This document shows, in pieces, positions 44,901-51,029 of a stretch of 64,000 bases of DNA. Origin of the DNA: Gracilimonas sp040117685 (lineage in GTDB: Bacteria; Bacteroidota; Rhodothermia; Balneolales; Balneolaceae); contig NZ_JBEDYP020000014.1 in the NCBI RefSeq assembly GCF_040117685.2, forward strand, positions 62,001-126,000. The letters are read 5' to 3'. Each line of letters starts with the position of its first letter. The stretch's first letter is position 1. The notes beneath the pieces were generated by a model. It had not been told where the DNA came from. It did not search any database and was given only the letters and a program-made list of their open reading frames with translations. The position numbers were made by a program, and so were the translations under genes.

Positions 44901-45049
44901 GCAATTTCGTTTAAAGCCCAAAGAGTGTATTCATTCCCATTATTTTCCCCAGTTAGTTGCGCTGTATAATGAGCAACTTGCATTTTAGTTTGTTCAGCTA
45001 TATCAGCAGAATCTTGTAAAAATAATAATGCAAGAAATAAGTAGATCAA
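41960..45049 (-). CDS. Membrane-anchored TPR-CHAT protease
   Basis: A 1029-residue protein. A short hydrophobic N-terminus (LIYLFLALLFLQ) reads as a signal sequence. Residues about 140-640 are TPR repeats with a coiled coil near 600, and residues about 700-990 are a CHAT (caspase HetF-associated) peptidase domain with the dyad intact: His 856 in VHVATHSE and Cys 906 in LNSCSSGSG. The C-terminus is one membrane helix followed by YRKESAK, so protease and TPRs should lie in the periplasm, held by the inner membrane. The only start is TTG at 45049. It lies just downstream of five tandem lipopeptide genes on the same strand and is probably cotranscribed with them. Confidence 0.88.
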   Translation of the reverse strand: MIYLFLALLFLQDSADIAEQTKMQVAHYTAQLTGENNGNEYTLWALNEIATSSCEGLKQVQLYSSTYSEYLSNYQNFSCSTISDIEKYDFESPWPRTQQKLFSDVQNGDISLMPGDIEFNSPLLFHYQLLMSPNVREYYSTEYLEQALVSWLELKSDYQNKRSGSYALLLSNIIRSAYALDNFSVVIKNYAEFVKNDYIPNSKTKQRLLGAIDYTLYATGNYDKSLEVSREYLEPLTTFLGIKSSLYSIKLTQGASLFSLGKYQESKKIYEVLYNQSLSFENQYSLFTNLGINYLKLGQSDKYIDFQLRALEQDINSYSSLLGIYRNLFIYYSSINDVNTALNYINKAREIATEHQDTTELALINSFLGSFYWNNYKDAEKALANFNAASKVLSAEDNYDTYTDLLIEKGIILTKIDSLSKAKELFQSAKELTLSRSDTPDYLDAVINLTLIDLKQNRIKDAAKNLDDIQLYSLDNMDFELSVKYQTVKSNYLRVTGNDRAAIDNLLPIIDQVIDRAKNNSDAQEGYWSVEDEYLDAFELIVELLIDNNRSPEALSILDRLKTINDATLYNSPLVKASKLSEEELAEEKRLNQRIQSLRKKYLNANEEERFRINAEIDRISATREQILADVNLDKEEPLPPIWSIQRSLDEDELLLHFTEVGTKLYVSYLTSSQVSIKYYTFDKQRQALFSQIGDNLASGRTNLLELYQLHEILNLKDIPGQINQISVVPDNYLYRIPLEVLPTEKPDSPISFGSTRYLIEDYHFRYFTSLKEFDSNQRSFSAYTETDFSGFAISDFQNFESANLPSLPYATVETNNITNVLSSFNNKKVFVGDAATKNIFKQKVGTSRLVHVATHSEVSQQDPLFSTIYLRNSSDSDTLQSDQALYAYELFDTPLNSEFIMLNSCSSGSGSYIQGSGIMGISRALRYAGAKSLALNLWSVNDKVASEFATDFYDLLNEGETKSEAIRQAKLNQLRRANANPHFWGAYMMIGNPSPVTNKSTNAGLLFSLLALTGLLTGFVTYRKESAK

Positions 45050-45113
45050 AGATTGAAGTGTTTATGCATTCAGACTTTCTCTGAAAGTTTAGATTACTGA
45101 TAATGTACATTAT

Positions 45114-45302
45114 TTACCAGGGGCGTTCTACAATAGGCTTCACGTCGTTACCGCCGGAGAATACGCCGTTGTCGGTGGTGGTGGTTTCGATGGTTGGCTG
45201 ACTGGTCAGTTCGTCGTTAAGGGAAGCGTCGGTAACCGAAGCACATCCGAATGACAGGGAAACGATAGCAATGAGGGCGAAAAGAGATTTAAGAGATTTC
45301 AT
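45114..45302 (-). CDS. Tandem lipopeptide gene, copy 1 (CHAT-proximal)
   Basis: A 62-residue lipoprotein precursor: basic start MKSLKSL, hydrophobic core, and lipobox SFGC with the acylated Cys at 20. The 43-residue mature part is polar, with a Thr-rich stretch (IETTTTDNG), FSGGND, and the end KPIVERPW. There are no further cysteines. I do not recognise the family. Only silent differences separate it from copies 3 and 4. The next gene downstream is the CHAT protease, 64 bases away, with a small hairpin (45074-45088) between. Confidence 0.8.
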   Translation of the reverse strand: MKSLKSLFALIAIVSLSFGCASVTDASLNDELTSQPTIETTTTDNGVFSGGNDVKPIVERPW

Positions 45303-45355
45303 AACAGTAATGATTGTGTAATTGATTGAGTTAAGTGGTTATTGGGTAGTAGTAA

Positions 45356-45544
45356 CTACCAGGGACGTTCTACAATAGGCTTCACGTCGTTACCGCCGGA
45401 GAATACGCCGTTGTCGGTGGTGGTGGTTTCGATAGTTGGCTGACTGGTCAGTTCGTCGTTAAGGGAAGTGTCGGTAACCGAAGCACATCCGAATGACAGG
45501 GAAACGATAGCAATGAGGGCGAAAAGAGATTTAAGAGATTTCAT
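45356..45544 (-). CDS. Tandem lipopeptide gene, copy 2
   Basis: Same 62-residue precursor as copy 1 apart from A26T, six residues after the lipobox Cys. The 53-bp spacer to the next copy is the same as between the other copies. Confidence 0.8.
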   Translation of the reverse strand: MKSLKSLFALIAIVSLSFGCASVTDTSLNDELTSQPTIETTTTDNGVFSGGNDVKPIVERPW

Positions 45545-45597
45545 AACAGTAATGATTGTGTAATTGATTGAGTTAAGTGGTTATTGGGTAGTAGTAA

Positions 45598-45786
45598 CTA
45601 CCAGGGACGTTCTACAATAGGCTTCACGTCGTTACCGCCGGAGAATACGCCGTTGTCGGTGGTGGTGGTTTCGATAGTTGGCTGACTGGTCAGTTCGTCG
45701 TTAAGGGAAGCGTCGGTAACCGAAGCACATCCGAATGACAGGGAAACGATAGCAATGAGGGCGAAAAGAGATTTAAGAGATTTCAT
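45598..45786 (-). CDS. Tandem lipopeptide gene, copy 3
   Basis: The protein is identical to copies 1 and 4. Differences to them at DNA level are single silent substitutions. Confidence 0.8.
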   Translation of the reverse strand: MKSLKSLFALIAIVSLSFGCASVTDASLNDELTSQPTIETTTTDNGVFSGGNDVKPIVERPW

Positions 45787-45839
45787 AACAGTAATGATTG
45801 TGTAATTGATTGAGTTAAGTGGTTATTGGGTAGTAGTAA

Positions 45840-46028
45840 CTACCAGGGACGTTCTACAATAGGCTTCACGTCGTTACCGCCGGAGAATACGCCGTTGTCG
45901 GTGGTGGTGGTTTCGATGGTTGGCTGACTGGTCAGTTCGTCGTTAAGGGAAGCGTCGGTAACCGAAGCACATCCGAATGACAGGGAAACGATAGCAATGA
46001 GGGCGAAAAGAGATTTAAGAGATTTCAT
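45840..46028 (-). CDS. Tandem lipopeptide gene, copy 4
   Basis: The protein is identical to copies 1 and 3. The spacer to copy 5 has one base less than the other spacers. Confidence 0.8.
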   Translation of the reverse strand: MKSLKSLFALIAIVSLSFGCASVTDASLNDELTSQPTIETTTTDNGVFSGGNDVKPIVERPW

Positions 46029-46080
46029 AACAGTAATGATTGTGTAATTGATTGAGTTAAGTGGTATTGGGTAGTAGTAA

Positions 46081-46269
46081 CTACCAGGGACGTTCTACAA
46101 TAGGCTTCACGTCGTTACCGCCGGAGAATACGCCGTTGTCGGTGGTGGTGGTTTCGATGGTTGGCTGACTGGTCAGTTCGTCGTTAAGGGAAGCGTCGGT
46201 AACCGAAGCACATCCGAATGACAGGGAAACGATAGCAATGAGGGCGAAAAGAGATTTAACAGACTTCAT
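46081..46269 (-). CDS. Tandem lipopeptide gene, copy 5 (promoter-proximal)
   Basis: Same precursor apart from L4V in the signal peptide. It is the first copy in the direction of transcription: its upstream region is not the repeat spacer but the unique region with two ECF-like promoters. It is probably the ancestral copy or the one that keeps the native upstream sequence. Confidence 0.8.
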   Translation of the reverse strand: MKSVKSLFALIAIVSLSFGCASVTDASLNDELTSQPTIETTTTDNGVFSGGNDVKPIVERPW

Positions 46270-46307
46270 GATATATATTATTTAAGTGATTAAAAATTGG
46301 GTTAAGT

Positions 46308-46337
46308 ACAAGAGTACTTTGAATCCTATTTGTTACA
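46308..46337 (-). promoter_or_regulatory. ECF-like promoter for the lipopeptide array
   Basis: Read on the minus strand: TGTAACAA (complement of 46330-46337), 13 bases, TACTCTTGT (complement of 46308-46316). Both blocks and the spacing are identical to the promoter at 40920. It ends 39 bases before the first array gene. Confidence 0.65.
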
Positions 46338-46387
46338 ATTTTTTTAAAAGTCAATTTTTTAGTTGTAAAACATAGATATACTCCAGT

Positions 46388-46417
46388 ATAGGAGTGTTTT
46401 TTAACCTATTTGTTACA
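46388..46417 (-). promoter_or_regulatory. Second, weaker ECF-like promoter for the lipopeptide array
   Basis: Minus strand: TGTAACAA (46410-46417), 13 bases, CACTCCTAT (46388-46396), which keeps 6 of 9 bases of the downstream block. It lies exactly 80 bp upstream of the first. The direct repeat CCTATTTGTTACA on the plus strand (46325-46337 and 46405-46417) includes the TGTAACAA block of each promoter. Confidence 0.5.
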
Positions 46418-46529
46418 CATCTAATCTAAATTTTAATATTTATAGCTGCCACTAAAAGATTAAAAAGGATTAATAATTCAAAAAAAATGACTTATTATTG
46501 AAGCTGTTAACATTTTGACAGATTATAAG

Positions 46530-46558
46530 ATGTGATAATCACATGCCGGTTATCACAT
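46530..46558 (+). promoter_or_regulatory. Palindromic operator upstream of the sigma gene
   Basis: A perfect 15-bp palindrome ATGTGATAATCACAT (46530-46544) is followed by another half-site, TTATCACAT (46550-46558), 42 bases before the sigma start. Dimeric regulator binding is likely. The rest of 46270-46599 is AT-rich and holds the minus-strand promoters. Confidence 0.55.
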
Positions 46559-46599
46559 AAGGAAAAGGCACAAAGAGTGCTGAAAATTTTAATTAGTGG

Positions 46600-47172
46600 T
46601 TGGTTAGTTTGGCACAACTCAGAGTCGATTATTCAGAATTAGTAGAAGCGCTCCAGAAGGGGAATGATGAAAAAGCCAGTGAGCTTTTGTCAGAAGTAAT
46701 CCCAAGGCTTGAAGATTACCTTCAGGTAGTGATGAGTGCGGAAGCCAACGCTGCAAAAGAATGTGTTCAGCAGGCCTTTTTGGATGTGTTCGAGCAGGTT
46801 AGGAAAAACAACATCAAGAATAGTAAGTACATCTTTAGTTATCTGATCAAAGCTTGTCGCCACGAATACCTTCGTTATGTAAAGCGACAGCATAAGTTTA
46901 ATTACGACGATGAAGCTTTTAATGAAGTATATGAGCCCGAAGAACAGTTTAGGAATTTACTGGATAAAGAACGGCAGCGAATACTCGAAGAATGCCTGAG
47001 TGAACTTCGAAAGAAATCACGTGAGTTTATTGAGTATTTCATGGATAAACCGGATGCCAGCACCGATGATGCTGTTCAGGAGTTCGACCTTTCTAACGCT
47101 AATGTACGTACCCGAAAGCACCGGATATTAAGTCGTCTTCATCACTGCTATAAACGCAAATCTAATCAATAG
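46600..47172 (+). CDS. Sigma-70 family (ECF-like) RNA polymerase sigma factor
   Basis: A 190-residue protein. Region 2 is seen in LEDYLQVVMSAEANAAKECVQQAFLDVFEQV and YLIKACRHEYLRYVKRQHK; region 4 in CLSELRKKSREFIEYFM and FDLSNANVRTRKHRILSRLHHCYKRK. It is more divergent than the ECF factor at 13981. The start is TTG at 46600, or TTG at 46609; there is no ATG. It is divergent from the lipopeptide array and may control the array and the TPR gene, which share a promoter type. Confidence 0.82.
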   Translation: MVSLAQLRVDYSELVEALQKGNDEKASELLSEVIPRLEDYLQVVMSAEANAAKECVQQAFLDVFEQVRKNNIKNSKYIFSYLIKACRHEYLRYVKRQHKFNYDDEAFNEVYEPEEQFRNLLDKERQRILEECLSELRKKSREFIEYFMDKPDASTDDAVQEFDLSNANVRTRKHRILSRLHHCYKRKSNQ

Positions 47173-47174
47173 GA

Positions 47175-47783
47175 TCAGAAGTTAATCCTGAAACCGGAAG
47201 CAGTTATCTCTAGGTTTTCGGTGAGCTGTAGCAAATCGGTAGTAATAGGACTATGCATTAGATACAGTACAATGTCGAAAGCGAGTAAGAATCCTCCCTG
47301 CAGAATGAGTGATTTACCATAGCCTTCCAGCCGGCTGGATTGTTTGCGTATTCCCCGCTCCCAAAGCCAGGCACCTGCAGCTATATAACCTACATCCAAA
47401 CCGGCGTTCAAGAGCAAAATCTGGTCCAGTTTTCGGAGTTCATTCAGGGATTGAGCGTAACTTATTGCAGATACATCAACCTGGGAAATATTGTAGAGAG
47501 CAAAGCCGGCGATGCCAGCATTTACAAGATTCCACCCTGCATTCATTTGGTGAAAATATTTGGTCGGTTTCTCGCTCAAAAAATACCCGGTTGAGCCGGA
47601 TAAAATGTTCAAAGTTGCCCAACTTCCGAGAAAAATCATTCCCTTTTTTTGCAAATCATATGATTTTTGTGCGTAGAATTGAGCGTCAAAAGTGCCATTT
47701 TGTGCGTGTAATATTTCTGGAGAAATGAGAAAATATGCGGCAAAAAAAAGGAAGGTAATTGGCAAAATTTGCTTGTAACGCAT
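47175..47783 (-). CDS. Exported/membrane protein, DUF6992-like
   Basis: A 202-residue protein with a signal peptide ending ILHAQNG and four hydrophobic segments (about 48-66, 84-101, 127-145, 160-178). The layout resembles a family of Bacteroidota membrane proteins (DUF6992) with no known role. The segments FLGSWATLNILSGSTGYF and NAGWNLVNAGIAGFALY carry the family look. It is convergent with the sigma gene (two bases apart) and precedes the PdeM gene on the other side, reading the same way as PdeM. Confidence 0.7.
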   Translation of the reverse strand: MRYKQILPITFLFFAAYFLISPEILHAQNGTFDAQFYAQKSYDLQKKGMIFLGSWATLNILSGSTGYFLSEKPTKYFHQMNAGWNLVNAGIAGFALYNISQVDVSAISYAQSLNELRKLDQILLLNAGLDVGYIAAGAWLWERGIRKQSSRLEGYGKSLILQGGFLLAFDIVLYLMHSPITTDLLQLTENLEITASGFRINF

Positions 47784-47795
47784 TTTTAGTCAAGG

Positions 47796-48461
47796 CTAAG
47801 AATTGGGCGGTATTTGAATAACTTTTTGCTCAACAATCGCAAAAACAAATTCATTCTGTGCGGGATAAATTCGATAGCTGCCTGTGAAGCTTCCAAATGC
47901 CGGAAGCAGTGCAGAATTTACTCCAAAGTAAAAGCAGGATACATGAAGGCTCTGACGCCCCTTCCCCTTCAGTTTCACTGCCGGATGAATATGCCCGGAT
48001 ATACAATAAGAGGACTCATCCGAATGGTCAGATTGATCGTGAAGAAAAGTAAATGGGGGGACTTGAAACCGGTTAAGGCAATTCAACCCCATTTTCTCAT
48101 ACTCGAAACCGGTTAGCAAGTCATGGTTTCCGATAGTAAGTATCATTTCTGTAGCTGCATGAGCCTGCCTCCATTCTTTGAATTGCTCGACTTCATTGTT
48201 CGATTCACTATGAAATAAATCGCCAAGGAAGAGTATTTTTTCAGGTTTTATCTTCTCGACAAGTTCATTTAACCGGGTGATGTTGGACTCATTAACAGAG
48301 TTTGGTACCGCAATGCCATGTTTGCGGAAGTGTCCGGATTTACCGATGTGCACATCCGAAACCACTAACATGTTCTGTTCTTTCCAAAACAATGCTTTCT
48401 GAGGGAGCAACTGAAAAGTCTGTTCTTTTAACCTAAACTCTTGGATGTTCTTCAAATTCAT
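47796..48461 (-). CDS. pdeM: Ligase-associated DNA-damage-response endonuclease PdeM
   Basis: A 221-residue metallophosphoesterase. Metal ligands are in LVVSDVHIGKSGHFRKHG, ILFLGDLFHS, LTIGNHDLL and SGHIHPAVKLKG. This set and the length match PdeM, which is encoded with an Lhr-like helicase, a DNA ligase and an SNM1-like exonuclease in many bacteria. Here it overlaps the helicase gene by four bases, but the ligase and exonuclease genes are not adjacent. Confidence 0.92.
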   Translation of the reverse strand: MNLKNIQEFRLKEQTFQLLPQKALFWKEQNMLVVSDVHIGKSGHFRKHGIAVPNSVNESNITRLNELVEKIKPEKILFLGDLFHSESNNEVEQFKEWRQAHAATEMILTIGNHDLLTGFEYEKMGLNCLNRFQVPPFTFLHDQSDHSDESSYCISGHIHPAVKLKGKGRQSLHVSCFYFGVNSALLPAFGSFTGSYRIYPAQNEFVFAIVEQKVIQIPPNS

Positions 48462-50917
48462 TTAACATGTTTTTCTAATTGCAGCTGCATTTTTTGAATG
48501 CGGTCGGTCAACTTTTCAGAGCTGAGTTTTTCTCTGAGGCGGTCAACCATAATCGGAAACGCATATGGTGTAAAACGTTCAGTAAGGTTGAAAACAATTT
48601 CCTGTTCTGAAATCTTTTTAAGAGCTTTTCGAAGCCGGACCTCATCAAGTTGTATGCTCATCACCTCATCAAAAGCTTGCTGAATGAGTAAATGGTCAGG
48701 TTCGTGCTCCATAAATACATCGAAAAAGAGGCTGCTCGACATTTGAAGGTGCTTGTTGGTTTTGGGCTGACCCGGAAATCCCTGGAATACCAGACCTGCT
48801 ATTTGACAGATTTCTCTGAACCTGCGCTTGGCCAGTTCAGCACTGTTGATACTGGCCATAATATCATCAACAAGATTCTCTGAAGAAAAAAGATCGTTCT
48901 TCAGAGCCTCCTCGATGGGAATATCCTGATCGGAAAGTAATTCAAACCCATAGTCATTCATAGCAATGGAAAATGTGATGGGAGTCATCTTAGAGAGCCG
49001 GTGGGCGATGAGGGCCGACATACCTTCGTGCACATAGCGCCCTTCAAATGGAAAGAAAAATACGTGGCACCCTTCACGCGAGAAGGATTTTTCGATCAGG
49101 AATTGATCTTCATCAGGGAGGATAGACCAATCACGCTGAATGTCAAAAAGCGGGGCAAGCTTTATCAGTTCAACATCATCAGAATCACCTGAAACGGCCT
49201 GATGCATTTTCTTACGAAGAATGTGGGTCATGTTAGAAGACAGCGACATTCTTCCGCCCATATAGCTGGGAACTTTGGATGAACTTCCTTTGGCTCTCCG
49301 AACATACACCGTCATGTCCTTCATTTTTATGAGTTCGAGATTACGCCCGGCAAACCAGAAGGTGTCTCCAATATTCAGTTGAGCTATAAACCACTCTTCA
49401 ACGGCCCCCAGAGATTTCCCGCTCATATACTTTACCCGAAGCATGGCATCGCTGGCAATAGTGCCAATGCTCATTCTGTGCCTGCGTGCAATTTTCCGAC
49501 TGGTGACTTTGTATAATCCGTCTTCATCAATTTCTACTTTTGAATATTCGTTATATCTGCTCAGCGATTTACCACCTGCGGTGATGAACTGCAGAATGTC
49601 TCTCCATTCTTTTTCTGAAAGGGTTTGATAGGCGAACGTATTTTTTACTTCCTTAAAAATGTCATTGGGGAAGAAACCATCTGATACGGCTAGTGTAACC
49701 AGGTACTGAATCAGCACATCATAAGGTTTTAGGACCGGTTCCCGGCTTTCCATTTCTTCAGAATTGATGGCTGATTTAAGAGCCGAAGCTTCTACCAATT
49801 CCAACGAATGGGTAGGTACAAAGTAGATTCTGCTGGTTGAGCCAGGTTGGTGTCCGCTGCGCCCGGCACGTTGCATAAATCGTGCAACTCCTTTAGGGCT
49901 TCCAATCTGGATGACGGTTTCTACAGGTGTGAAATCAACCCCCAAATCTAAACTTGAGGTGCAGACAACTGCTTTCAGAATTCCCTCATGCAGAGATTCT
50001 TCCACCCAATCCCTTACTTTTCGATCTAAAGAGCCATGGTGAATGGCAACGGCTCCGGCTAAATCGGGTCGGACTTCCAGCAGGTTTTGGAACCAAATTT
50101 CAGATTGAGCCCGTGTGTTCGTGAAAATGAGGGTGGACCGGCTTTCATCTATAATGGGTAGAATTTTGGGGAGCAGCTTTAGCCCAAGGTGTCCATACCA
50201 AGGAAAGTTTTCCATTTCGTCTGGAAGAACTGAAATGGCTTCGATATTCTTTTTGACGTTGGCTTTGACAATTACTGGTTGTTCTTTTTGATTTGGACCG
50301 AGTAATACGTCCATGGCCTCTTCGAGATTTCCAATAGTAGCTGAAATTCCCCACACTTGCAGTTCAGGAAGTAATCCTCTTAATCGTGATAATCCCAATT
50401 CCGTTTGAATGCCTCTTTTTGATCCCAATAACTCATGCCATTCATCTACAATCACAGCATCCAGGTTTTTAAAATGCCGTTCATAGTTTTTCTGTGCTAA
50501 TAAGATATGTACGCTTTCCGGAGTAGTGATGAGAACTTCAGGCATCTTCCGGTTTTGCTTTTGCTTTACGGATTGGGATACATCACCAGTGCGTCGTCCG
50601 ATTTCCCAGCGAATTCCCATTTCATCAACAGAAGTTTGAAGAGCTTTTTGAATATCTTTAGCAAGTGCTCTGAGCGGGGTGATCCAAAGTAATTTTAGCC
50701 CGTTCTCTTCTTTAAGTTGGTAATCACCGGGGTGCTCATCAATCCATTTGATAAGATTCGGCATAAACAAGGCAAAGGTTTTACCACTACCGGTCGGGGC
50801 ATTCAGCAGTCCCTGTTTCCCGTCAAGAAAGGCATTCCATACTTCCTGCTGAAAAGGAAAGATGTCCCACTCTTGGGATTCGAACCACTGTTCAATAATT
50901 TCTGTGCCTTTACTCAT
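48458..50917 (-). CDS. Ligase-associated DNA-damage-response DEXH-box helicase (Lhr-like)
   Basis: About 819 residues from the ATG at 50917 (an ATG at 50935 adds six residues). Helicase motifs: Q-motif region WDIFPFQQEVWNAFL, Walker A LNAPTGSGKT, DEWH box AVIVDEWHELLG, SAT motif GISATIGN, and the second RecA domain SSLDLGVDFTPVETVIQIGSP, QRAGRSGH. Beyond the core come the winged-helix and C-terminal beta-barrel regions of the Lhr-core family. It acts with PdeM in DNA repair. It is divergent from acs. Confidence 0.93.
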   Translation of the reverse strand: MSKGTEIIEQWFESQEWDIFPFQQEVWNAFLDGKQGLLNAPTGSGKTFALFMPNLIKWIDEHPGDYQLKEENGLKLLWITPLRALAKDIQKALQTSVDEMGIRWEIGRRTGDVSQSVKQKQNRKMPEVLITTPESVHILLAQKNYERHFKNLDAVIVDEWHELLGSKRGIQTELGLSRLRGLLPELQVWGISATIGNLEEAMDVLLGPNQKEQPVIVKANVKKNIEAISVLPDEMENFPWYGHLGLKLLPKILPIIDESRSTLIFTNTRAQSEIWFQNLLEVRPDLAGAVAIHHGSLDRKVRDWVEESLHEGILKAVVCTSSLDLGVDFTPVETVIQIGSPKGVARFMQRAGRSGHQPGSTSRIYFVPTHSLELVEASALKSAINSEEMESREPVLKPYDVLIQYLVTLAVSDGFFPNDIFKEVKNTFAYQTLSEKEWRDILQFITAGGKSLSRYNEYSKVEIDEDGLYKVTSRKIARRHRMSIGTIASDAMLRVKYMSGKSLGAVEEWFIAQLNIGDTFWFAGRNLELIKMKDMTVYVRRAKGSSSKVPSYMGGRMSLSSNMTHILRKKMHQAVSGDSDDVELIKLAPLFDIQRDWSILPDEDQFLIEKSFSREGCHVFFFPFEGRYVHEGMSALIAHRLSKMTPITFSIAMNDYGFELLSDQDIPIEEALKNDLFSSENLVDDIMASINSAELAKRRFREICQIAGLVFQGFPGQPKTNKHLQMSSSLFFDVFMEHEPDHLLIQQAFDEVMSIQLDEVRLRKALKKISEQEIVFNLTERFTPYAFPIMVDRLREKLSSEKLTDRIQKMQLQLEKHVK

Positions 50918-51029
50918 CAATAACAATACATTCAAAAAGGTTAAATCTTCTCAAAACGAGAGTTTGACTTGATTATCCGCAAAAAAACCTTCAACATCAG
51001 CAAAATTGAATAACCAAACTGAATAAAAA

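Larger units (their letters stand above)
45114..46269 (-). repeat. Five-copy tandem array, 242-bp unit
   Basis: Starts of the units are spaced 242, 242, 242 and 241 bp. Each unit is one lipopeptide gene plus a 53-bp spacer (52 in one case) and the units differ by only a few bases. This indicates recent amplification or ongoing gene conversion. Confidence 0.95.

Noticed and set aside
45114..46269. Tandem repeats as a CRISPR array
   Set aside because: The 242-bp units each hold a complete lipopeptide gene, and the spacers are identical, not unique.
47309..47728. 139-residue plus-strand frame opposite the DUF6992-like gene
   Set aside because: It is rich in Arg, His and Ser with no domain, while the minus-strand frame has a signal peptide and membrane helices.
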